This document shows positions 11,336 to 22,404 of a stretch of 64,000 nucleotides of DNA, piece by piece. The first letter of the stretch is position 1. Each line of letters starts with the position of its first letter. The stretch is taken from NCBI GenBank assembly GCA_014621425.1, contig JAANBB010000001.1:682001-746000 (forward strand), in the 5' to 3' direction. The notes under the pieces are model-generated. The model saw only the letters and a program-made list of their open reading frames with translations. It was not told where the DNA came from and searched no databases. A program made the translations under genes and the position numbers. Origin of the DNA: Cylindrodendrum hubeiense (lineage: Eukaryota; Ascomycota; Sordariomycetes; Hypocreales; Nectriaceae).

Positions 11336-12389
11336 GGATATTCTCTCCTGGATTATGCCAGCCCCCGTGGATCCTCCTATTGATGACAGCCCGCATAAAA
11401 AAGCAAATCACGCCAGTGCTACGAGCTCAAAGACTCGCATTCCATACCACGTTGCTCCGTACCCGGCACCTAGCTTCGTAAACCTGCTTGATAACCCGAC
11501 GGGTTTACTAAGCACGCACGACGCCAGGTGCTCAAGCCGGGGGACTCCCAGGAGTCTCCAATTGGCTAAGGAGGCGATTATGTCGGTCCAAATAATAGGT
11601 CACGGAACACGTAGATTTGGAGGCGTAAGTTCGGTAAGCCTCCTACGTACCATAGTCAAAGTAATAAGAGTGGTTGGACAAGCATTACTTTATGTATAGG
11701 AGCAACCTCCAATCTGATCGTTGAGCCTGGGTGCTTGAATCCAATTCCTTTTTGGATTACTTAGGGACATTACGATGTTGCAATTCTAATGAACCGAGCA
11801 TTTTACCCATCTTCATTTATCTTTACAGCTCTTAAAATAGAGTGCGGGGATGATTCGGCAATTATATCCGTCAAAAACAGTTGGTACATCCAATGTAACA
11901 TGGAGGACACCTGGGTCTGAAATATTGCAATGGCCTATATTTAACATGTCACAATAGTTGATAATATGAGCATTAGTATTATTCAGAGCATTGCTAATCG
12001 TATGGTATCTATCACGTACCCTCATCTATTTCACCATATATTTTGCACCTTCTATCGCCACACCAAAATTACAGTATAAGTTAGAGGATGCAATTGAGTT
12101 TTTTTACATTCTAACAGCCTACAAGTTCGACAACAGCAAAATCGGTCAAACTCATTATTTATAGTAATTTAATCTGGTTGTTGAGTGGTGTAGCGTCCAA
12201 CATCAGATTTGAGCCCTTCTCCGGAGTGACTACCCTGCAGCTGCCTTCGTTAGTGGTGGGGTGTGGTTTTGTTTCATTGTGCACATAATGTCTTCTCAAT
12301 ACCACGTACCCTTATGTCTTATACCTTACTCTTATTAATAGTAAGCTTAGAAGCTAATTTGACTCCATCTGTTTCCTTCTCTTATTCTC

Positions 12390-15078
12390 TCAACACAGAA
12401 ATCCAATTGGATAAAAGATAGGCAGATATATAGGTATGACCATAGGTAGAACTATAGGAACAACTGGCTGGTAAATAGGATATAGCGTAGATGACGTAGT
12501 TGACCCATAGCTATAGGGATACGGCGGCGACAGTGGTGGGTCCTCGATAGAGTCTTCGTTGGCAACGAAGCCGCCAATGCCACGGCGCCGGTACGGTACA
12601 ACAGCTATCTGCCAGAACTCCTTGGGCGTCTTCCGGTGAAATTTGATTTGCACGTACATAACCCATTCGCCGAACCAGATACGCACCCAGTACGGGATAC
12701 GCCCCTTGTGTGAGTTTGTATTGGGGAACAAGATGCCGTCAACGCCGAGAAGCGATTGCATCGAGCAGGCTGACCGGCTCCAGCCATCGTAGTTGTACGG
12801 CACGACGGCGTGGCCGTCGTTAGTGATTTCGATCTGGGTGCTCTCTGTTATTGTGTCAGGTGGATGCGAGGACCGGGCCGACAATGCGGACAGCGCGGAG
12901 GGAGTCGCAAGTTTCTCAGCTAACGTGTCCTTGTCACGAATGAACTTCCTAATATTGTAGTGAACGTATCTTTTTGACCAAACCGGATGGTTCCCTGTTG
13001 GGTAGTCGCTCTTGAGTATTATACGCCTGGTTAGCTGATCGTTTCCTGGTATGAGAGGATACAAGACGTGAGATACCTACCTTATTATAGCCCCATCGGA
13101 TAACCTGTTTTGAGGCTGGATGATACCGAAAATCGGGAAGTGGCTCGATACCATAGCTATGGTGGAATTTCCGCAATCGGAAGTCCAGGTTGTTCGGATT
13201 TATGCTGCGCCTGAGGGAATTTGGGACGGGCCATCTCTTAAACCGTTTCTGAGCGCCGGTGCCCACCGTGAGCATGTAGCGCCTGCTCGGAGGCCTCCAA
13301 TTGTACTTCGGTTTGAAGATACCGTCCGCGGCGTACTCCCATCTTCTATGGCGGTCGTTCCAGTTGATGAAAAGCAAGTACCTTTGCTTGGAGAAGTTGA
13401 ACGACGCACTCGGAGTCTTCCCAAACTCAACGATGTCGGAAGCGTTCAGCTTTGAGCCGCTCCTAGTCATATCTTCTACCTGTCCAATATATAGCCCGTA
13501 TAGGTCGGGGTTCGTGGATAGGTGTGGAATCTTTCCGGCATAGGTACATTTCCCCAACATGTCCCGGAGGCGGATCGAAGCGACTGTTCGTTTGACCTGT
13601 CTGCCCTCTCCGCCTTGAGGGATAGATTTGGTGGATTTTACCTTATGATACTTGACATGAAGCATTGTGGCACTAATGACGTGCGGGTGTGAATGTGTCA
13701 GGAACTGAATATCGTATTGAGGAATGTAGAAGGGCGAGTCGTCCGTGTGGAACCCTGTCCACTCCCATCTCTTCCCGAAACCCATCTTGGGCGGCGCATT
13801 GTTGGATTTCACGTTCGCGCCCTCGGTGTGTGGGAATTTGGGGATAATTTGTGAGTGCGGGTTGCGAAGAATGCTACTGCCCGCGATTCCGCCGATTGTC
13901 AACCATACCGGCCCAATATCCCCTCTTGCGGCTGTCTTCCTCGCCAGATCATTGAATACAAACTCGGGATCTCGATTCTTGCGGTATGGGTCGACATGAA
14001 TCTTCCCGAACGGTGGCCTGATCTGGATATTGAAGATGGCCATGATGCTGTAGACAACATCCACTGGTTTGGACGAGGTCCGCATGAACATGCTGCGCCA
14101 TACCCCAGTGTACCGAACTTTACTATCGAAGGAGAGGCACGCGCGCAGGGCACGCCTTGGCACATCACCTGCCTTGTGTGTCATGCCGTTGAGGACGACC
14201 ACCTCTGGTAAGTTCGCTGGATAGGGAGGGTTCGATAGCGGCTGGGCGTCGGAAAGATCGAGAAGATGACGGAGTCGGACTAGACAGAGATCTTCGCCCG
14301 GCCGCAACCCACCCCCAGTCCACCCTACAGGGTAAAACCTCCATTTTGTCGATGACTTGGGATCCTGGATGGATAGATGGCTTGGATTCGTGCTCCATTT
14401 CACGTATATCCACGTTACGTTTTTGTTTAGGATGGCCTCTTGGAGAGTCCAGGCCCTGTCCATCCAGGCCGATGGCGTGCTGACGCTTTGCACGGAAGGG
14501 ATGCCACCTATCATGGTAACGACGGCATGTGCATTCCTGTATATGTCGCCCATGATGCAAATTTGCAACCCCTTCTCCATGTCATTGTTCTTGTCAACTT
14601 GATCGAGGCAGAGGTAATCCAACCAGAAGTAATTGACTGGGCCTAACGGTCCACGGTTTGCTGCGTGGGCGACTTGTCTCAGACCCAGCCAGCTTATTGG
14701 CTTGTTGTCGAGGTGTTCTCCGTCTTCGGCAGTGACGTCGATGTCAAGTTCGTCAATAATGGTCATGTTGTTTAGTTCGTCATCGACCTCAGCCCCATTG
14801 TCCCAGACATGGGAGACCGCGATGTATCCATACCCCTGTGATTGAAGGCTACTGAGCATGTTTGTTGGAGATCTGTTGTGATGAAACTTGATATTAGGGA
14901 ATTCCCAGACGGTAATAGTAGGAGGCGAGTTTAGCAATGGTTGGACCTCGACAACACGAAACGCACCGGCTGTCCTAGCTGGTCTGCCCTGCGAAGTTCT
15001 TAAATCTTCATAATTGACGGTGTCGGTGGCAGATGACCTCGGGAGGCTCCAGAGTTTTCTTTTTGTCGGAGGCGCCAT
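12390..15078 (-). CDS. HET-domain (heterokaryon incompatibility) protein 1
   Basis: Exons 15078-13081 and 13034-12390 joined by a 46-bp phase-0 intron (GTAGGT...GATCAG) encode 880 aa. The HET domain spans about residues 85-240: it opens with IAVSHVWDNG, continues with the WLDYLCLDQ block and ends with the MDRAWTLQEAIL block. HET domains trigger cell death when different strains fuse and also occur as NLR effectors. The remainder is uncharacterised; it matches no repeat type I recognise. The last ~45 residues are rich in Tyr, Pro and Ile (short YPI/PIYLPIFYPI-like runs) and may be a mis-modelled end. The intron is short, so the exact acceptor is less certain than the domain call. Confidence 0.88.
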
Positions 15079-15717
15079 CAGAATCGTGCTTTTGTTCTAG
15101 AGTTTGGATGAGATGAGATAATGTATATATTGAACCTCCTACTGCGGGTTTGGTTGAAGAGAAGCAATAATGGGCACGCTATGTGAGAGGGGAAACGAAT
15201 TAACCCTCTGAGTCGGCTGGGAGCGGATGAACAGAGCCTTATTTCGCCCTACAATTCCGCGATGGCCGCGGCCGCAAGGTGTTGGCGACTCTGGCTGATC
15301 ATAGCGCTTACGAACTCAAGCCTCAATCCTTTGTCTCACCCACAACAACCAACCAAAGCTCTACACGTGTGCCGTTGTGGCTGGCGAAGCATTTCAGCCC
15401 GTCTTGCTTTTGTGTTGGACGTGGATACGGACTCGGTTACGGCTTTGCTGCAGCCGCACGTCCCTCGGAACCGCACAATGCAATCCGCGTAATGTGACGA
15501 CCAGGTGTATACATTAGCAGAACTTCTCAGTGGCTGAGCTGCAAAGGAAGTGTTGCCATACGAAAATAGAGGCTGCAGATGTTACCACTGCGTTCAAAAA
15601 CTTTGATTGGATATGACATGCTTGCGTACCCTACTCGTCCTAGGAATTTCTGACCACAGCTGCATATCGGATTGGTAGTGACCTCAGCTTGTGATAGGTT
15701 TACCAACCATTTCACAT
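15079..15717. other. Intergenic region
   Basis: Promoter of the HET gene and 3' flank of the next minus-strand gene. No further feature seen. Confidence 0.6.
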
Positions 15718-17231
15718 TCACCTGGCGGTAGAGCCCTCCCAATCTGAATATCTAACTGGACCCTGACTGCCCCCCACACCGCCCTGAAGCCACTTCAGGA
15801 GGTCGGCCTGCGACTTGTTCAGTGCCGTAAGGGCGGCTTCCCTCAAGCTCTCAATTTCTTTGATCTTGGCCTTGACAGAGTCTCGCAGCTTACGCCCCTC
15901 GGCCATCTTTCCATCTGTCGCCGCCGCCACAGCCTGCTCCGCCAATCGTGATATCTCGTCAGCGCCTTTCAGCACCTCAAACTCCTTGGTGAGCAAATCT
16001 GAAACTCTAGCCCCAAGCTTCTTTGCTGCAGCGGTTGCGATGGATGCATTGGAATTGGCGTCAGATCTTGCCTGACTGTCGTAAGTGGCGGCATTCTTGG
16101 ATGCCTGGACTGCCTGCTGGGCGGCTTCGAGCTGGGCTACCACTTCTGCCGCCTTTTCTTTGGTTTCCTCTGCCGTCTCACGCAGGTATTTGGCAAGCTG
16201 CTGCATTTCGCCGTCCTCATCCCCATCCGGTTTGTCGGCATCCTCAACATCCATTGCAGCTGCGATCAGATCTTGAGCTTTCTGGTCTGCTATCTGTACA
16301 GGCTGAGTGACCTTGTTCAGAGCAACCCAGGCGGTGGCAGCACGGTCGAAGAAGTCGGAAACCCTGATAGTGTTTGCCAAGAGGGCATCCCGCCGCGCTG
16401 AGGCGGCGGCTTGTTGAATCTGCTGCTCATAGCCCCTGGCAATCAATAAGTACTGGCGAGTAGCAGCTGCGGCTCGCTCTACGTCGGAGACATTCTCGGA
16501 AACCTGGTTCGAAATGGTCTGTAGTTGTTTGCGGTACTGGCGGTAAGTATGGACCCAGGCGCCGACGGACATTCCAACAAGACCGAGACCTGCGAAGAGG
16601 AAAGTCTCAGGACAGAGGAAGCAAAATAAAGCGACATAGGTCCACGAATTATTCACGTGCTGGAAAATTTGGGTGAAATACTCCGAGTACTCGAAGTAGC
16701 CAAATCGAAGTGGTCCATAAAACTTGGATGTCGGTGCGAAAAAGCCTATGACAAATACAAAGGCAAGGAGCAGAAGATAGATTTGGGGCTGAAACGTGAG
16801 TGGGATCGTATCGTAGGCGATGGGCAGGTAAAATGTCCAGGCGATCAAAATGGCGACTTTAATGTAAGTTCCCACGCAATTCGAGACGGTTTGCAAGGCC
16901 ACCAAAGGCCCTGCGAGAGAGGTCACAGATTGTGCCAGGATGTCGCCATTGCCGTCGCCGTTGCCCAGGAAGTAAACAGCAGCAGCACTCAGGAGAAGCG
17001 GCGCAGATATTGGAGATGCGATGACTGTGCTCCAGCCGGGGAGGACATGCAATCGATTGAGGGATAGGCCAACCAACAAGAGTGCTACAGTCGCTATGTT
17101 AGCACAACATGGTACGGGGCTTGAGGTAAGCAAAGGGCATATAACTGACTTTTCGCATGTGGTTTGAGAAAGCTCGATAGTGATTGAAGTGCTGGGATGA
17201 AATCATCCCCAAACGGAGTGGGAGAGGCCAT
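15718..17231 (-). CDS. Multi-pass membrane protein with long Ala-rich coiled coil, function unknown
   Basis: Exons 17231-17150 and 17084-15718 joined by a 65-bp phase-1 intron (GTCAGT donor, branch GCTAAC, acceptor TGTAG) encode 482 aa. This model supplies an ATG (MASPTPFGDD...) that the long second exon lacks. Residues about 28-200 hold five or six hydrophobic segments. From about 200 to 460 the chain is Ala/Glu/Lys-rich with heptad-like spacing and predicted coiled coil (for example ETKEKAAEVVAQLEAAQQAV). An acidic insert, DVEDADKPDGDEDGE, lies in the middle. I do not recognise a named family. The layout suggests a membrane-anchored cytoplasmic coiled-coil, perhaps a scaffold or sensor; that is inference only. 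Confidence 0.82.
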
Positions 17232-20200
17232 TGTGATCCTGTGCGCTGATCAGAGCACCCCACGACCCTATTGAGGGGAAACGCGAGCTTATACTTAGCT
17301 GTGAGACGCAGCACATTATTCAGGCATTCACAAGCTCAAAGGTGCGTCGTAGTCCCATTCGATCTGGGGTATTGGCCAGGAGGCATGCTAGCGAAACCTC
17401 GGAATCATTCCGTGTGCTTTAGGGCCGTGGCGTATCAGGCATTCTTCGCCGCTCACATCTGGGCTTGCCGCTTGCCGCATTCTGCGTGATGGATTTCTTT
17501 GCAGACTGCTAAAAATCCAATAGAAGTGCTGTAAGCTCGTACCCGCTATGTGATCACATTTGGGTATCATCGACGTTAGTCAAGGTACACCGTTTTGCTC
17601 TTTTGAAGGCTTAGGCTGTCATCAACAAGGTGGTCAGCATCGTGGCAGTGCAAGTGTCAATAGACCAGTAATAATGCAGAATGCGTATGTCAGGCAATTT
17701 TTCACCTCCGGTGGAGGCGGATGACCACATTGGAACCTAAGGATACTGTTCTTTTCTCGTCTACGGAGTACACATGGACTAGGCTGGTGGACATCCCCAT
17801 GTCATATATCCCCACGCTCTGGCACACTGCCGCAACCTCATCTGTGGACGGGAATTATCAATCATGAATCTACATGACCTGGCCAACTACTTCGCTGAGG
17901 TTGAACTCGATTTCTTTTAACTAGTAGTGAAAAGTTGAAGTCCCCGTTTGTAATCTCGTATATGTATACATTGTGCGGCCGCAGCTTTGTCCCTTGTGCA
18001 GTATTTGAAGAGGCTGGACCCATTTATTTTTGACACTGGCTCCGCCTCAGCCTGGGCTCTTTGCCGATTTTTTCTTGAAGAACGTGGTTCATTTGCGTTG
18101 GTAGCAATGTAGTTCGATGTACTAGTCGCCTACCGTTGCAGTATGCTGCATTTACTGAAATATCCCGGACAGGTATCGGAGAGTGACTCGGCATCAACAG
18201 CCTCACTTCCAGATTCTAGACCCCATGGAGCCAGCTACAAGTTTCCCAACCATGCACGCCTGGTTCGCCTCAGGTGGCGTCCCTGTGCGAAGCGGGGTGT
18301 GGTGTAGCGGCCTGGCCACGATGGTCCTGTAGCCGGGGGTGGACGCCGCACCGTTTGGTTTCGATTCCGATTGGACATCTTTCTCATGATAACAGCCGAG
18401 AATGCATTGGCATTTGTATCCAGGTCGCTTTCCTAATGGTGGCGAGAAAAGTGGCACGCGCGGCGCCTGAATGCTGACAAAAAGGTCGCCCTAGCACTCG
18501 GCAATGTGTCACAGCACGGTATCATTATGCGTGGTGTGTCGGGGATCTTGAATCTGCTGGGTATAATGCACTACCTACGACTTTCCTCGCTTTTAGTAAG
18601 ATGCTCACGGCGGGCTGCCCTCAAGAGGAAATTCCGCCTTGCTTTAGGACTATTGGCTCAGCCCAATCAGTCAATCATTGGGATAGATGGGGATGGAATT
18701 TAGTAGAGTAGGTTAGACTGCTAACCTTCACCACACCACAGTCACAGCCAATTTTGCCTTTCTAGGTGAGTTATTAGTTATTTTAGAGTCTCGTGCATCC
18801 TCCTACCACAGAGTGGGCTCAAGAACCTAGACTTGGAAGACCTGGGCGCCTGATGGACTCCCAAATATGATCAACGCGCTCCTCACTCTGGTCCTCGATG
18901 TGCTCTAGCTGACGCGTCTCCTGATGAGCACTGGAATCGGGACAAAATAGTCGTACCTCATTGCTTTTAACGCCTTGGACGTGGTTCACAATCTCTTGCT
19001 CGCCAGGCTTGCTGATGGAGCTAGCCACACTGCCTTCTGGGTACGGTAAGTTCCCAGCCGTCTTCGGCGAGGAAATGTTTAACTATGTGAACGCTGATTG
19101 AGCTCGAGGAGGATAACACGAAGTATGGGGGTCCCTTCTCAAGGAGTTGTTTTCGAGCAGACTAATGAATAGAAAGAACAGTGGTCGTGGAATCGCATCC
19201 GATGGAAAGGCGGAGGCAGCTGGATGAACGTAAAAACCAGTTTTACGCCTCGATTCACTCAGGCGCGATGTGGTATGAAGCTGCAAAAGACTCTTTGCAT
19301 GAGGGAGGATTGAAGCTTTGTTAACCTGGTCGGATAGCGACATGTCATAGTGGCTGAGCACTGGAGGGTCAGTACGTGGCAATTATTCAATTACTAGTAA
19401 GTTATGAAATACAGGTGAATTCAGGCAAAACAAACCCGCTTTGAATAACGCTTGACTGAACTTTATTTCCTTGCTTCCGTTTCCATAGCTTTTCCATCTG
19501 ATATCTTCGACGCAATCCAAATTCATCTGAAGCGTTAGAAGCTCGATACAACCGAGCCGCGTCATCCCCTGACTTGCCTGACGGATGGTGTTCATGATGG
19601 CTAGATGGTGAACAATCCAAAGATCAAATGCCCCACTTTTGGCATAGGCTCAACGCAAAGCCAATTTTTTTTTAAAAAAGAATTGGCTCAAATACAACTA
19701 CTTCTGTCTGTCTGAAATGCAACTTCGAGATCAGCGAGCCGTGAATCGATGCGTAATCCCGTCGGATGAGAGAGGTGCCTACGTGCAGGAGGTGGTGGGC
19801 CCATATGATGGCAGGAATTCGTCATCCTAGTCATGATGCTAGGTTTTTGTTTTTTTTTGGAGACATCTCGGTGGCAGCGAGCGCCCCTCAAGAAGGTAGG
19901 AAGAGTATGAATCGGAGGCATTGTGTGCGACACAGAAAAGAACAGGGCCGAAAAGGTGGTGGAGAGATAATTCATCACGATTGGTTCTAGAGACTACCAG
20001 AACATATACACGAAAGAACTGGGAGCAATAGTCATGACGCTATTTGTCATATTATAATTCCTGGAAGCAGACACTGAGCGAAGGAAAATAGACATGGTTG
20101 GCGGTTGTATCCTACATAGTAGGGTATTATTAATCTAGCTGAATACTAGACCAAGCAGCAGCCTCTTCTTGATTAGGAATAGCGCATGTTCATGCCTCAG

Positions 20201-20385
20201 GCATGATAATTTACCTGAGATTGCTGAGGTAAGAAAATCAGGGGGCTTAGACTGATGCTAACTGAAATTATCGCCAAACAATTGAATTGTATCACCTACA
20301 TATACCGCAGCATCTTTTCTAAGGGGGCGCAAACACCGGCTCAGATACTTCTGACCTACTCAAAGTCCCATAATCAGCCCATGCA
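17232..20385. other. Intergenic region without recognised genes
   Basis: About 3.1 kb. Short frames on both strands (around 18.2-18.5, 19.1-19.4 and 19.7-20.0 kb) have no domains or consistent splice structure. The clearest structure is the palindrome listed separately. A run of T at about 19845-19858 is present without an associated RNA gene. Confidence 0.5.
19659..19688. repeat. 30-bp near-perfect palindrome
   Basis: AGCCAATT on the left and AATTGGCT on the right flank an A/T-only centre of Ts followed by As. The 15-base arms pair with one mismatch. It could extrude as a cruciform or act in either orientation as a CCAAT-containing site. No neighbouring gene makes the role clear. Confidence 0.7.
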
Positions 20386-21694
20386 ATGGCGCCTGTTATA
20401 GAAGACCTCATTCGTCGCACTTTCGACCCTGGCCAGCCATCAAGGGAATTCCGGTCCCAATGGAAGAACCCTGGTGATGTCTTCTCTGTGCTTCTCATCC
20501 TGGGCGGTGATGTTGTCGCTCGCGCCCTTGCACAGCTCGCTGGTTCCAGGGTAACACCAGTCGCATTTTCATTTGGTACCTTTTCTCGCCGATTGCCTAC
20601 GTATATACCCCTCTAATTGTGGTCTAGGATGGGTCGCCTATGCCGTCTCCGCAGTCGTGGCTGCGGTTGGCGAAAACAAGCTCATGCCCCTCCCCGACAC
20701 TTCCTGCGAAGTCATCAACGCCAAATCGGGATACACGCGTGGCAATACCTCTTGGATAATTGGTCGCATCGTTAGGGACTTTGACGAATGGAAGGATGAG
20801 AGGGTATCAAAACATGTCGAGACCATCCTTGATGCTAAAGACAAGTTTAATAGAGAGCAAGCAAACAGCAAGGAGCCTGGGTCGGGCGACATATTGAAAT
20901 ATCCCAAGAAGGCTGGTCTCTGTGTCTCGGTTTACAAGGCCGAGGAAGCGCAGGCTGGAACTCCAGGGTACGATTTTGTGTACTGGCTCGGCTTTGGCAC
21001 AAGTATCCTACAATTGGGCATTGCAGCAATCCCCTGTGGGATTTTTGGTCATTGGGATATCTTGCTGATTACCGTCGCCGGAATCCTGCTGTCGTTTGTA
21101 ACTGGAAGCCTTCCTCAGTGGAAGGAGGAGAAGTGGGCCTGCCGTGACAAATCCGACAAGGACGTGATTCTGACTAAAGGCAATGGCAGTCAGCATGCTA
21201 TTCTTATTCTGGGGGAAGGAAAAGGATTTGATCTCGAGGATCTTGCTACAGGTCAAACCAACGCCGACGTGTCTACCCCGAGAAAACTCAGATTTGCCTT
21301 GATTGGTCTTGCTGCTTTATGGATCTTACTCCTGATCACGGCTGCTGGCATCACAGAGAACAGTTGGTTCTTGTTGGCCATTGGAAGCGTTGGAATTGTT
21401 CAGAACATCTTTGTTGCGGGAAAGATGCGTTATCCTGCTGCGTATGGCATACCACTTACGTTGGTTGAAGTTATTGGGTCGCCCAAGGTTATGGACACCC
21501 TTGTTGAGGTTGAAAAGAAGTATCCATACGCAGGTGCAAACATGATTGACACGTTCTTCCCTGGAGGAAAACTGCGGGATCACGAGAAGACAACGTGGGA
21601 TAACCTGAAAAAGGACACGAAGGTGAGGTGGAAGGCATGGAAGGAGAGCCGGGACAAGCCCACTAAAGAGAATGACGGCACTCAAGCACCTTGA
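20386..21694 (+). CDS. Integral membrane protein, uncharacterised fungal family
   Basis: Exons 20386-20575 and 20628-21694 joined by a 52-bp phase-1 intron (GTACCT...branch CTCTAAT...TCTAG) give 418 aa. Hydrophobic segments appear near residues 32-45, 62-78, 175-195, 203-222, 283-303 and 305-325, so it is a polytopic membrane protein. An intervening soluble part (about 90-170) contains NTSWIIGRIVRDFDEW. I recognise the general type as one that recurs in filamentous ascomycetes as an unnamed integral membrane protein, but no activity is known to me. The splice model restores continuity of the second transmembrane helix across the junction (FSFGWVAYAVSAVVAAV). Confidence 0.85.
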
Positions 21695-22404
21695 CGTGGT
21701 ATTGAGTCTACCGCTCTTGATAGCAACCCCGGGAATACTACATGAGTGGGCAAAACCCAGCGGTCACATGTGATCGCTATGACCCTGTACCACTCCTTGC
21801 GTACGAATATGGGGAAAATAAATTGATGCCAATTCACTTAATCCCTATTTACGTATCTGCTTCAACACGACCACCATCTTTCAAATTGTGCGATTTTGGA
21901 CATATGAAGTAAGCCAGGTTAATCAAAACACAGCCTTATGAGGTAGCTGTTGGCTTTAGCGGGCCTTTATCTTCTCACAGTAATGGTCCCGTTATACACC
22001 CGCTTTACCAATGCACTCCGTATCTGGAAGCTCAAACTGTATCTCAGCTATGTGTTGGAAAGGGTAGGTAGATATGAGTACACCTATTGACCTTTGGTCG
22101 TCTAGTTCACTTGTAGGAAGTCCTTGTCCAACAATCCAAGCTTGTGTAACTTAGTGCCCATGATCAGCTGGGTTAAATTTAGCACTACCCGACGGTAAAC
22201 CAAAAACGACTTTAAGAGCAGGCTGCATCTGGGTAGTTGTCAGCTGTAGGAATACTTTCTAGCTTTTAACCTCAGAAATCATGCAGAAATATCTGGTAGG
22301 CGAATGACATCAATCAAGGGGAGCAGGAAAGACTATTATTTGACTGAGTAGATCAAAATCGAGACGAATAAAACCTTGCAAACCATGCAGACATGCATCG
22401 ACCA
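21695..22404. other. Convergent intergenic region
   Basis: Lies between the 3' ends of the membrane-protein gene and the second HET gene. Nothing recognisable beyond presumptive 3' UTRs. Confidence 0.6.

Larger units (their letters stand above)
10193..12389. other. Intergenic region between GH28 and the first HET gene
   Basis: About 2.2 kb holding the polygalacturonase promoter, a 5S-derived relic and an increasingly AT-rich stretch from about 11.7 to 12.4 kb. A 114-codon frame at 11355-11699 begins with ATG, but it has no recognisable domain and starts beside the 5S relic, so I do not call it a gene. Confidence 0.55.

Noticed and set aside
11355..11699. 114-codon ATG frame beside the 5S relic
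   Set aside because: No recognisable domain or homology cue, and it begins about 20 bases from a pseudogene; chance is likely.
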